Below are positions 37,131 through 44,659 of a DNA stretch of 64,000 bases, piece after piece (the stretch's first letter is position 1; every line of letters begins with the position of its first letter). The notes below the pieces were generated by a model. The model did not search any database. It worked only from the letters and a program-made list of their open reading frames with translations, and was not told where the DNA came from. Where the stretch lies: assembly GCF_016925675.1 (NCBI RefSeq), contig NZ_CP070506.1, positions 2,478,501 to 2,542,500 of the forward strand. Direction: 5' to 3'. Position numbers and translations under genes: made by a program. This DNA comes from Pseudomonas hygromyciniae (lineage in GTDB: Bacteria; Pseudomonadota; Gammaproteobacteria; Pseudomonadales; Pseudomonadaceae).

Positions 37131-37504
37131 GCGCGCACCTCCCCATGCCCCTCCTTTTGGGGCACCAGCTTGAGGCGGATTAGTTCGGCGAGACCTTCTT
37201 TGCTCTTGCCCTTGGCCGCTGCCAGGACGTTGCCCTTGGCGTCCGCGACGACGGCGCCGTATGGGTACTCCGGGCATTTGACCGGAGTCACGTAGGCGAC
37301 TTGGCCGTCACTTATCACCGCGTCAACGCAGCGGAACACCTCGGCCAATTCGACCGAAACACAGGGCAATGACTCCAATAGCCCGACAGCTTCGGCCGAC
37401 GCGCCAATCAGCGTGGCGCGGCTGATTACGGTTGGATGATTGAGGTACATCGGCACCAATTTCAGGGCGCCTACAGCGGAGTTGATGGCGTTCGGCGTCT
37501 TCAT
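37127..37504 (-). CDS. Hypothetical phage protein
   Basis: A 125-aa protein starting MKTPNAINSAVGALKLVPMY with a C-terminal Lys-rich helix. No domain is recognised. The start overlaps the stop of the KilAC-like gene, and its stop overlaps the PrtN-like GTG, giving a compact operon. Confidence 0.65.
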   Translation of the reverse strand: MKTPNAINSAVGALKLVPMYLNHPTVISRATLIGASAEAVGLLESLPCVSVELAEVFRCVDAVISDGQVAYVTPVKCPEYPYGAVVADAKGNVLAAAKGKSKEGLAELIRLKLVPQKEGHGEVRA

Positions 37505-37776
37505 GCGGCGGCGTCCTTCTTGGTGATGGTGATGTCCAGCTTCTTGGCGATCCACTCAACGCCCGCTTCCTTGACCATCACTACGGAGTAGTGGGTGTAG
37601 TTGCGGAGTGTTGGATTCCAGCGGCTGCGTGGGTCGGAGAACAGGTAGCCGCGCTCGCGGTGTGCGCTGGCTAGGTCGCCAGACGAATTCAACACGCCAA
37701 GGTCCCGCAACCTGGTGCGGAAGGCGCGGGGCTTGAGCCCGAGCAAAGCGGCTGTTTGATCCAGGGTGCGGTTCAT
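37501..37776 (-). CDS. KilAC-like phage antirepressor domain protein
   Basis: A 91-aa protein corresponding to a stand-alone KilA-C-like winged-helix segment: TAALLGLKPRAFRTRLRDLG, then EAGVEWIAKKL. In other phages this domain is the C-terminus of antirepressors. TGAGGCATACCGCC precedes ATG 37776. DNA binding is inferred. Confidence 0.65.
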   Translation of the reverse strand: MNRTLDQTAALLGLKPRAFRTRLRDLGVLNSSGDLASAHRERGYLFSDPRSRWNPTLRNYTHYSVVMVKEAGVEWIAKKLDITITKKDAAA

Positions 37777-37787
37777 GGCGGTATGCC

Positions 37788-38369
37788 TCAGGCTGAGAGC
37801 TGTTGAGATTGTTGCTGCAGGCCGCGAGCTATTAGGAACACCTCATCCAGTGAACGCAGGAACTCCTCGACCGTGTCGAAGTTGGGCAGGGTCAGATCAT
37901 CCGTATGAGCTGCTACTCCGGCTTCGCTTATGTGAGGGTTCACGTCTTGTGCGTCTGGACGAAAAATATGAATGATCGTGCCGCCGCGACGGCGAATCAG
38001 GTCAGCTTCATTTTCGAAGCGCACGTCGCTGACTACAAAGCCGAGCACTGCACCCAGCGCCTTGGTCATGTATTCAAGGTTCTGTTCCGCGAGCTTCACC
38101 CAGACATCCGGGTGCACGGTGTTGCGTGCCCACTCGGTGCCCATCGACTGCATCAATTGGCGCGGCGAGCAGTCCAGCCAGCCGAGCGGCTGCTCTTTGC
38201 GGTCACCTTCAAAGTCGGTTGGGTCGAGGTTGAAGATTGCCATCAGGCCGTCACGGAGCGGGTCGGCGAAGGCGTATTGCTCCAGCAGGTAAGTCCGCGC
38301 CAAGTGTTCGGCGGCAGTTGTCTTGCCTGAGCGAGCGCGGCCGGTGAGACCAATTAGGATCGGTCTCAT
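37788..38369 (-). CDS. Deoxynucleoside monophosphate kinase-like protein
   Basis: A 193-aa P-loop protein: LIGLTGRARSGKTTAAEHLA (Walker A, ~4-23), then FADPLRD and VSDVRFENEADLIRRRGG (lid/adenylate-kinase-like). This matches phage dNMP kinases that feed DNA synthesis. ATG 38369 has GGAGG 9 bases upstream, within the preceding gene. Confidence 0.82.
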   Translation of the reverse strand: MRPILIGLTGRARSGKTTAAEHLARTYLLEQYAFADPLRDGLMAIFNLDPTDFEGDRKEQPLGWLDCSPRQLMQSMGTEWARNTVHPDVWVKLAEQNLEYMTKALGAVLGFVVSDVRFENEADLIRRRGGTIIHIFRPDAQDVNPHISEAGVAAHTDDLTLPNFDTVEEFLRSLDEVFLIARGLQQQSQQLSA

Positions 38370-38566
38370 GCTGCGTCGCCTCCCCATGGGCCCTGGTCAT
38401 CGTTTTCGACGGCTACGGGGGCGGGTGCAATGGTGGCGCGACCCAGATTGACGATGACCAACAGGCCGGTACTGCGTTGGATACGTTCTACGGCGGCTGG
38501 GCCGGGTGCCGCTGCCGGGTGAAGGTAGACCGGGCAGCGGGTGTTGCTGTGCTGTGTCGTTTGCAT
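38366..38566 (-). CDS. Small hypothetical protein, first gene of the leftward operon
   Basis: A 66-aa protein: MQTTQHSNTRCPVYLHPAAA, then STGLLVIVNLGRA. No domain is recognised. Its ATG (38566) is in the 3' arm of hairpin L1. It is the first gene after the left operator (38607-38639). Confidence 0.6.
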   Translation of the reverse strand: MQTTQHSNTRCPVYLHPAAAPGPAAVERIQRSTGLLVIVNLGRATIAPAPVAVENDDQGPWGGDAA

Positions 38567-38603
38567 GTCTCGTACTCTTTGGTGAGAGGGAACGGTGCAA
38601 ACG
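38558..38603 (-). promoter_or_regulatory. Hairpin displaying CCTCTCACCAAA, start codon in stem (copy L1)
   Basis: CGTTTGCA (38558-38565) pairs with TGCAAACG (38596-38603). The motif is at 38578-38589 on the minus strand. The start codon of the first left-operon gene overlaps the stem, so translation could be masked. Confidence 0.6.
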
Positions 38604-38606
38604 ATA

Positions 38607-38639
38607 CAAATACGTATTGGTCCAGTCAATACGTATTTG
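38607..38639. promoter_or_regulatory. Left operator of the prophage repressor
   Basis: A perfect inverted repeat: CAAATACGTATTG (38607-38619), 7 bases, CAATACGTATTTG (38627-38639). Each half is itself nearly palindromic around AATACGTATT. It lies between the repressor 3' end and the left operon, where PL is expected. Related sites are seen at 39403-39447. Confidence 0.75.
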
Positions 38640-38704
38640 AATTGATTTTATGGAGTTGCAAAAAAAGACCCACTGATTGCGGGTCTATACGCGTCTTCTG
38701 CTAT

Positions 38705-39385
38705 TTAGAATATTTCGAGCTTGGAGAAAACCACGCCGCATATAATGGCGTCCGGACCGAGCTCGATGATTGGCTCCGGCCACGAGGGGTTTAATGGCTT
38801 GAGAAAGCGTCGGCTGCCTTCCATCACCAATTGTTTGAAAGTGGCCTCCTGGCTATCGACCAGCTTTGCAATAACCAGCGATCCGTTTTCAGCGTCCTTG
38901 GATGGATCTACGAAAATGATGTCCCCGTCACGAAAAGAGCGGCGCTCGTGCTGGTTAAACATCGATAGTCCCCTTACCCGCAGAGCGTAACTTTGACTGC
39001 TGTGGGATGCTGCGCAGGGCAGCCAGATCTCGGCGTCGTCAAGTGTTTTGACATCTTCAACTTCGCACCAAGCTCCAGCCTGAACCCAGGAAATCAGCGG
39101 TACATATCCCTTAATTGCGGGCCCAGACTCAACATTGGATTCAGTAGTCGCGGAGGGGCTGAATTGATCCGAGTCACGCTCTTTCGGGCTATCTCCCCCC
39201 CAAAGCCAATTGCTGGTGACCTTTAAGGCTTTCGCTATTTTCTCAACATTTTGATGGCGGGGGCTGGCGACAGCATTTGTCACGATCCTATGTATCGTCG
39301 GCTGGGGTACCCCAGAGCGGCGGCCAAGCTCGCCCTCTGACAAGTTCATCTCTTGCATGCGCTGAGCAATGCGATCGCCAATCAC
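38705..39385 (-). CDS. S24-family phage repressor (CI-like)
   Basis: A 226-aa LexA/CI-type repressor. The N-terminal HTH is ELGRRSGVPQPTIHRIV (~19-35). The cleavage site Ala-Gly is in WVQAGAW. The Ser of the peptidase dyad is likely in RGLSMFNQ and the Lys in ATFKQLV. RecA-stimulated self-cleavage would induce the prophage after DNA damage. It is divergent from the Cro-like gene. Confidence 0.93.
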   Translation of the reverse strand: MIGDRIAQRMQEMNLSEGELGRRSGVPQPTIHRIVTNAVASPRHQNVEKIAKALKVTSNWLWGGDSPKERDSDQFSPSATTESNVESGPAIKGYVPLISWVQAGAWCEVEDVKTLDDAEIWLPCAASHSSQSYALRVRGLSMFNQHERRSFRDGDIIFVDPSKDAENGSLVIAKLVDSQEATFKQLVMEGSRRFLKPLNPSWPEPIIELGPDAIICGVVFSKLEIF

Positions 39386-39402
39386 TTTTTTCTGCCTTGA
39401 TT

Positions 39403-39447
39403 CATAAACGTATCGACGATTGTATTGAATTGGTCAATACGTTTGTG
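39403..39447. promoter_or_regulatory. Right operator between repressor and Cro-like gene
   Basis: CATAAACGTATCGA (39403-39416) and TCAATACGTTTGTG (39434-39447) form an inverted repeat with two mismatches. Both share the ACGT-centred half-site of the left operator. The site spans the divergent promoter region. Confidence 0.7.
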
Positions 39448-39486
39448 TATTGTTGTCTCCAATGCGAAAGCGCATCGGTGAATCAT

Positions 39487-39684
39487 ATGACTATTCAACA
39501 AATGCTCGCGGAATTGCTGAGCGCGGGGTTTTCCCAGCGTGTCATTGCGGAGCGAGTCGGCACGACGCAACCAACTATAAACCGGGCAGCCAAAGGTGCG
39601 GATGTACGGTATGTAACTGGGAAGGCTATTGAGTGCCTTTACTTCCAGGAAAAAGACGCTGCGGGTCTTAAAGCGGCAGCTTGA
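39487..39684 (+). CDS. Cro-like helix-turn-helix regulator
   Basis: A 65-aa protein: MLAELLSAGFSQRVIAERVG, then TTQPTINRAAKG, a clear HTH (~12-35). It is divergent from the S24 repressor and first of the rightward early operon. ATG 39487 is chosen; an upstream extension would run through the operators. It probably competes with the repressor at the same sites. Confidence 0.82.
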   Translation: MTIQQMLAELLSAGFSQRVIAERVGTTQPTINRAAKGADVRYVTGKAIECLYFQEKDAAGLKAAA

Positions 39685-39690
39685 ATGGGT

Positions 39691-39731
39691 GCCGGAGCTG
39701 GGGCCTCTCACCAAAGATCCCCCAGTCCGGC
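39691..39731 (+). promoter_or_regulatory. Hairpin displaying CCTCTCACCAAA in its loop (copy R1)
   Basis: GCCGGA-G-CTGGGG pairs with CCCCAG-TCCGGC (12 bp, one bulge). The motif at 39704-39715 is at the start of the loop. It begins 6 bases after the Cro-like stop, on the sense strand of the right early transcript. It has no T tract, so it is not an ordinary terminator. Confidence 0.65.
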
Positions 39732-39824
39732 TACGACGATACACAGCACATGCACATCGGTCGTGGTCGTAGGATAGGGTGTGCCCGTTTCTATGGCTAG
39801 ACCGTAAACGGGGTAATTACGGTT

Positions 39825-40313
39825 ATGAGTCGAACAGAACAATCACCGGCTAACGTGCCGGTTCTTCCTCTTCGCAAAGCAATCTATCGCGCGGCGCACG
39901 ATTATCATGGCGGTGTCACCGCTCTGGCGCTTGATATGGTGATGGATTACGACAGTCTGCAAAAGAAGGTCAAGCACGACTTTGAACAGCGTTGGCTAGA
40001 TCCTGATGAGCTTGAAGAGTTGATCCGCCTGACGGGCAATCCATTGTTGCTGGATGCGCTCATGAGGCCAGCGGGCATGGTCTGGTACAAACCCGAAGCC
40101 GCTGCGCCGACCAAGACGGCGTTGCTGGCTGTGAGCAAGGTGCTGCACGAGACGGGGCTGTTCGTGTCCAGCATGCATGATGGTGCGGCCGACAATGTCT
40201 GGGAACCACACGAAGTGCAGCTGCTGGAGAAGCATGGAGCTGATGTGATCCGCGCGGTGCTGGGCATTATGGCCGGGGCCAGGGAAGCAATGGAGGCCCG
40301 CAAGCATGACTGA
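39825..40313 (+). CDS. Phage regulatory protein CII family (CP76-like)
   Basis: A 162-aa protein: LRKAIYRAAHDYHGGVTALA, then MDYDSLQKKVKHD, and DELEELIRLTGNPLLLDAL, the pattern of the phage CII/CP76 family. Its expected role is in the lysis-lysogeny choice. The stop overlaps the next start. Confidence 0.88.
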   Translation: MSRTEQSPANVPVLPLRKAIYRAAHDYHGGVTALALDMVMDYDSLQKKVKHDFEQRWLDPDELEELIRLTGNPLLLDALMRPAGMVWYKPEAAAPTKTALLAVSKVLHETGLFVSSMHDGAADNVWEPHEVQLLEKHGADVIRAVLGIMAGAREAMEARKHD

Positions 40314-40509
40314 CATCATCGACGTGGCCAACGACCAGGCCGAGTACTTCCTACAGGTTGCGCTGGATCGCCGTCCGCGACCAACGTGCGCTGTCAGTGC
40401 GCAATTCTGTGAGGATTGCGACGAACCCATCCCGTTACTTCGTCAACAGGCAGTCCAGGGTTGTGCGACCTGCGCCAGTTGTCAGGGGTTGCGGGAGCGG
40501 CGGCGATGA
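40306..40509 (+). CDS. TraR/DksA-type C4 zinc-finger protein
   Basis: A 67-aa protein with FCEDCDEPIP then CATCASCQ, the four-cysteine finger of DksA/TraR proteins. Short phage versions can bind the RNA polymerase secondary channel. It is coupled to its neighbours by overlaps on both sides. Confidence 0.9.
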   Translation: MTDIIDVANDQAEYFLQVALDRRPRPTCAVSAQFCEDCDEPIPLLRQQAVQGCATCASCQGLRERRR

Positions 40510-43196
40510 GTGAGCAATCCACCAGCACGGCGATATCGTCCTGGGCGCGCCGCTACATCGAAACCTTCAACCTTGCCCTGGTCCCGATTGACCCAGGCGA
40601 AAAGGCGCCGAAGGGTATGGGCTGGAACAAGCCAGGCGGTTACATCACCGACCCGGTTGCCGCCGAAGCATTCTGGCAACGTAATCCAAATCACAACCTG
40701 GGCGTAGTACTCGGGCCTAGCCGCGTCTGCTCGTTGGACGTTGACGATGTGCAGTGGACGCGGTTGGTGTTGTTCGACCAGATGGGCCTCGATCTGGATG
40801 CCATGGCGGTGGTCTATCCGACCATCGTGGGCAATCCGTTGCGGTTCCGCGTGCTGTTCAAAATGCCGGATGACATCGATCTGACGCGCCACTCGCTTTC
40901 GTGGCCCAATGAGAAAGACCCTGATGGGTCTATTCACAAGGCGTTAATGGCTCGGGTCAAGGCTGCGAAAGAGCAGGGGGATGCAGCTGGTGAGGCGGCT
41001 GCAAAAGCCGAGGCAGAGGAGTACAAGCGCTTCACTGTGTTTGAGCTGCGTGCGGGCCTGGTGCAGGACGTACTCCCGCCATCGATCCATCCCGGCACTG
41101 GAAAGCCGTATTCATGGCGCACGCCGCCGAATGGTGCTGATGGCCTGCCAGTCTTGACCAACGAGTTGTTGAACATTTGGCAGAATTGGGATGTGTTCAA
41201 GCGCAACGCCGAGGCCGCGTGCCCCTGGGCGCCGAAGCCAAAGAAGCCTGTTGCGAAACCTATCAAGCGCGCTCCACCCGCTGACGGCAAGCCCTCGGTG
41301 ATTGATGAGTTCAACCGCTGCCACGATGTTGAAGAGCTATTGCGCGCTCACGATTACATCAAGCGTGGTAGTAAATGGTTGTATCCACATAGCAGCACCG
41401 GGCTACCGGGTGTGACGGTCACCGACCGCAAGGTCTATTCGCACCACGGCGCGGATCCGCTGGCCAATGGTCACCAGAATGACGCGTTTGAGGTGTTTTG
41501 CCTGCTAGATCACGATGGCGACCAGTCGAGGGCGGTGAAGGAGGCCGCCCGAATGTTGGGCATGCAGCACGCGTCGCGCCCAGCCCCACAAGATCTTCCC
41601 CCAGCCCCATCAGCGGATGCCAGCGAGCAGGACTCCAGCGTGGCGTCCGGTGAGGCCGCTCCTGCTACAGACGGGGGGGCGGGGGAGGTGCTGACCTACG
41701 AGCAAGTGTTGCGCCGATACGTGCTGGTCGAGGGCACCACGCATGTGTGGGATCTTGACAAGGCGCGGGTGATGAAGAAAACCGCGTTTGAGGCTCGCGT
41801 TGGCAAGCCATTGGCAAAGCAATGGGTAGACGACACCAGTAAAAAGCTGATCTCGGATGACAAGGTCAGGGAGATCGAGCAAGCCCGCAAGATGGCGGGC
41901 AAGAAGGGTGGCGCGCTTAACCTTGAGCCGATTGAGCGCTATATCTATATCGACGGCACCAAGGACGTTTGGGACCGCGAAAAGAAGCGGCGTGTTCCTG
42001 AGGGCGCGGTAAAGATGGCTCTCGGTGATATGTACGGCATGTGGTTGAACAGCCCGGAGCGCCGCGTGGTTGACGTGGAGAACATCGTGTTCGACCCGAC
42101 GATGACCAAAGACCCAAACGTCTATATCAACACCTTCGACGGACTGCCCATGGAGCCGAGCCGCGATGACGCGGCGTGCGAGAACCTGCGGTGGTTGATC
42201 TCTTTCCTGTGCAACCACGACAAGTCGTCGAACGATTGGCTGGTGCGGTGGTTGGCGTACCCGTTGCAGCACCTGGGTGCGAAAATGGATACGGCAGTGT
42301 TGGCTCACTCGACCATGGAGGGCTCTGGCAAAAGCCTGCTGTTCGCTGACGCCTTTGGGCTGCTTTACGGCCAATACGCGGCCACGGTCGGGCAGACACA
42401 ATTGGAGAGCAACTTCAACGCCTGGCAAAGCCGCAAGCTTTGGGCAGTGTTTGAGGAGGTGGTGAGCCGCGACCAACGTTACAACCAGGTTGGCAAGATC
42501 AAGCACCTGGTCACGGGCAAGACGGTGCGCATGGAGTCAAAGTTTATCAATGGTTGGGAGGAGGCCAACCACATGAACGCCGCGTTCCTCAGCAACGAGA
42601 TTATGCCCTGGCCGATCGCGCCCAGTGACCGGCGAATGTTGGTGTTGTGGCCGATGGAGACGCTTCCGGTGGAACGCCAGAAGGCGGTGGGTCGCGAGCT
42701 GGAGAATGGTGGCGTCGCGGCTCTGTACGCATGGTTGTTGTCCGTCGACCTGGGCGACTTCGACCAGCGCACCAGACCGCCCAGCACTGAGGCACGCGAG
42801 CGGTTGGTGGCATTGAGTCGTGCCAGTTGGCAGACCTTTCTGTTCCTCTGGCAATACGGCGAGCTGGGGCGCGGTGTGTGGGGCGCTTGTTTGTCGACCG
42901 ATCTTTACGCGATGTTCCTGGAGTGGTGCCACCGCAACAAAGAGCATGTGATGAGTCAGACAAAGTTCTCGCTTTTCATCAGCTCGGAGGTGGATAAGAC
43001 GCGAGCTATCCCCTGGACCGACGGCAGCAATCGCAAGTTCGGGGCGTTCTTCTTCCCTCGCGATGAGCAGGCTTCCCAGCCCCCATCAGTCAGTTCAGCC
43101 GATCTGGGCAAGGCGGTGGTTGCCTGGCGGGCAGCGGCGCGTCTGGCGGGCTGGAGCGTCGACAGCTGGGACCATATCAAGGCGGCTGCAGCATGA
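40506..43196 (+). CDS. Bifunctional primase-polymerase / DUF5906 helicase replication protein
   Basis: An 896-aa replication protein. Residues ~15-230 form a prim-pol-like domain (ALVPIDPGEKAPKGMGWN, then CSLDVDDV). The linker is Pro/Ala rich. The C-terminal half carries a superfamily-3-like ATPase with Walker A EGSGKSLLF (~604-612) followed by LWAVFEEVVSRDQRYN and FLSNEIMPWPI. ATG 40506 has GGAG 5 bases upstream and overlaps the previous stop. Repeats resembling iterons follow directly. Confidence 0.88.
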   Translation: MSEQSTSTAISSWARRYIETFNLALVPIDPGEKAPKGMGWNKPGGYITDPVAAEAFWQRNPNHNLGVVLGPSRVCSLDVDDVQWTRLVLFDQMGLDLDAMAVVYPTIVGNPLRFRVLFKMPDDIDLTRHSLSWPNEKDPDGSIHKALMARVKAAKEQGDAAGEAAAKAEAEEYKRFTVFELRAGLVQDVLPPSIHPGTGKPYSWRTPPNGADGLPVLTNELLNIWQNWDVFKRNAEAACPWAPKPKKPVAKPIKRAPPADGKPSVIDEFNRCHDVEELLRAHDYIKRGSKWLYPHSSTGLPGVTVTDRKVYSHHGADPLANGHQNDAFEVFCLLDHDGDQSRAVKEAARMLGMQHASRPAPQDLPPAPSADASEQDSSVASGEAAPATDGGAGEVLTYEQVLRRYVLVEGTTHVWDLDKARVMKKTAFEARVGKPLAKQWVDDTSKKLISDDKVREIEQARKMAGKKGGALNLEPIERYIYIDGTKDVWDREKKRRVPEGAVKMALGDMYGMWLNSPERRVVDVENIVFDPTMTKDPNVYINTFDGLPMEPSRDDAACENLRWLISFLCNHDKSSNDWLVRWLAYPLQHLGAKMDTAVLAHSTMEGSGKSLLFADAFGLLYGQYAATVGQTQLESNFNAWQSRKLWAVFEEVVSRDQRYNQVGKIKHLVTGKTVRMESKFINGWEEANHMNAAFLSNEIMPWPIAPSDRRMLVLWPMETLPVERQKAVGRELENGGVAALYAWLLSVDLGDFDQRTRPPSTEARERLVALSRASWQTFLFLWQYGELGRGVWGACLSTDLYAMFLEWCHRNKEHVMSQTKFSLFISSEVDKTRAIPWTDGSNRKFGAFFFPRDEQASQPPSVSSADLGKAVVAWRAAARLAGWSVDSWDHIKAAAA

Positions 43197-43211
43197 GTCC
43201 GACCAAAAGTG

Positions 43212-43498
43212 TGTTGGGTGTGTTGGGTGTGTGTTGGGTTGATTTTCTATACCCCACACAATTTAAAGCCTTCTATTTCGCGGCTTTCCGGCTTGTGTGT
43301 TGGGTGTGTTGGGTTTGGCGTCGCGCACGCGCATGGGCGACGTTGTTTGAATCCATGGCAGCAAGATTTTTTTCTTATGCGAGGACCGTTAAACCCAACA
43401 CACCCAACACACTCAACACAGGCTATTTAAAGCTATTGAATTTAAAGGATTTTGTGTGTGTTGGGTTTGTGTCGGGTATAGCGTTTTTTGTGTTGGGT
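43212..43498. repeat. Iteron-like cluster of TGTTGGGT, possible replication origin
   Basis: Nine exact copies occur in 287 bases: seven forward (starting 43212, 43221, 43232, 43298, 43307, 43459, 43491) and two inverted (43393, 43402). Near copies are at 43411 and 43470. Steps of 9 or 11 bases dominate. ATTTAAAG occurs three times (43261, 43425, 43440), a candidate AT-rich opening element. It fills the 328-base gap between the replication protein and the next gene. No protein-coding gene is supported here. Confidence 0.7.
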
Positions 43499-43524
43499 TG
43501 GGATCTAAGCGGGAGAGTGGGTCG

Positions 43525-44013
43525 ATGATCGAGGAAATTGAAGAGCTCATGCAGCATTGGGGTAACCAGTTCAACCAGGTAGGTGATGGTGGCGGGTTGG
43601 GTAGCCCAATGGCGACGATTATGGAGTGGGGCGGCTCTGCCCCTCGCGGCACCCCGGGCTCGCGTGACTTGATGATGGCTTCCGGTGGCGGGATGGATCA
43701 TGCCGCAATGGAGGTCGCTGCGGCTCTTGCGCAGCTGGAGCGCCAGTCCGAGAAAGGGGCGTTGCTTGCGAAGCTGGCACGTAACCGTTATCTGCCTCGG
43801 CCGGCGTGGTCGGTTCGATCCCAGTTAGTACTGCTGGGCCTGGGTGATGACGCGGATCGAACGTACAGGAACTGGGTCCATGCGCTGCATCAGCAGGTGC
43901 AGTTGATCTTGACCGTACGCAGTGCGCCAGGTCGGGCACGGAATAAGCGCGTGAAGTCTCGCGTCACTGATTTAACCCGGGCTTCAACAGTGGCTCGCGT
44001 CAGATCTTGCTGA
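43525..44013 (+). CDS. Phage protein of antiterminator-Q position
   Basis: A 162-aa protein: MIEEIEELMQHWGNQFNQVG, then GGMDHAAMEVAAALAQLERQ and a C-terminal HTH-like LPRPAWSVRSQLVLLGLGDD. GGGAG lies upstream of ATG 43525. The location between replication and lysis genes, followed by paired repeats and a strong terminator, is that of a late regulator. The Q assignment is by context. Confidence 0.5.
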   Translation: MIEEIEELMQHWGNQFNQVGDGGGLGSPMATIMEWGGSAPRGTPGSRDLMMASGGGMDHAAMEVAAALAQLERQSEKGALLAKLARNRYLPRPAWSVRSQLVLLGLGDDADRTYRNWVHALHQQVQLILTVRSAPGRARNKRVKSRVTDLTRASTVARVRSC

Positions 44014-44038
44014 CTGCCGTTCGTCTGGATGGTTTACC

Positions 44039-44074
44039 TCAAAGTTGCGTCGAAGTGAGTCAAAGTTGCGTCGA
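44039..44074 (+). repeat. Direct repeat TCAAAGTTGCGTCGA, 21-base spacing
   Basis: Two exact 15-base copies (44039-44053, 44060-44074) lie between the Q-like gene and the following terminator. The spacing of two helical turns suits a DNA- or RNA-binding regulator. Confidence 0.7.
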
Positions 44075-44081
44075 GCGGATC

Positions 44082-44109
44082 AACCGAAAAACACCCCTTT
44101 TCGGTTTTT
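44082..44109 (+). terminator. Terminator after the Q-like gene
   Basis: AACCGAAAA (44082-44090) pairs with TTTTCGGTT (44098-44106), followed by more T. It lies 8 bases after the direct repeats. Confidence 0.85.
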
Positions 44110-44210
44110 CCGGAGAGGGGTAAAAAGTCCCCACGATATGGAATTTGCGCCTTGGCGCTGACCTCGCACGTGCTGTGCAGCTTTAACCGGCCAACCCTGA
44201 GCTGGTCACC

Positions 44211-44237
44211 AACCCCGCTTCGGCGGGGTTTTCTTTT
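44211..44237 (+). terminator. Second terminator ahead of the lysis genes
   Basis: AACCCCGC-TTCG-GCGGGGTT followed by TTCTTTT: a stable tetraloop hairpin with T tract in the rightward direction, next to the end of the reversed membrane gene. Confidence 0.88.
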
Positions 44238-44238
44238 A

Positions 44239-44514
44239 CTACTTGTCCCCCAGCATCTCTCGTAGGTGTTTTTTGAAAACATATGCGGTCCCCAAAAGTA
44301 CTGGGACTCCAAGAACCGCCAAATTCAGACCGACATAACGAACCCAAAAATCCATACCCGTGTTACTAGCGATTGAGTAGATGCTGTGAAGGTGACTGAT
44401 CATCATTACCAACAGTGAGACCCAGGTGATCATGACCTTCATATCAATTAGTCGATCCTTTGGAATGGCGTAGTAAGTAAACATCAGTCCGATGATGACT
44501 AGAAATTTTTCCAT
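44239..44514 (-). CDS. Reversed small membrane protein (prophage moron candidate)
   Basis: A 91-aa protein with three predicted TM segments (FLVIIGLMFTYYAI, VMITWVSLLVMMISHL, VGLNLAVLGVPVLLGTAYVF) and a short basic C-terminus. AAGGAC precedes ATG 44514. It opposes all neighbouring late genes and is AT-richer, typical of lysogenic cargo such as superinfection exclusion proteins. The function is inferred from context only. Confidence 0.7.
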   Translation of the reverse strand: MEKFLVIIGLMFTYYAIPKDRLIDMKVMITWVSLLVMMISHLHSIYSIASNTGMDFWVRYVGLNLAVLGVPVLLGTAYVFKKHLREMLGDK

Positions 44515-44659
44515 TTTTGTCCTTCTCGTGCTTTGGGTAATAACACCCATCCTAAGCATTCCGTGTGCTGCCAACAAATCAATATCCCGCTCAATTTTCA
44601 GCAAAGTTTGAAGCAGAGTTAAACCAATTATCGAAGTCTTTAATGAATGAGAGGACGCA

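Noticed and set aside
39277..39486. N-terminal extension of the Cro-like gene
   Set aside because: It would run through the operator/promoter region; the HTH protein begins naturally at ATG 39487.
43193..43528. A 111-codon open frame starting on the replication gene stop
   Set aside because: Its composition (VLGVLGVCWV, LVCWVCWVW) simply translates the TGTTGGGT repeats; no ribosome site or domain is seen.
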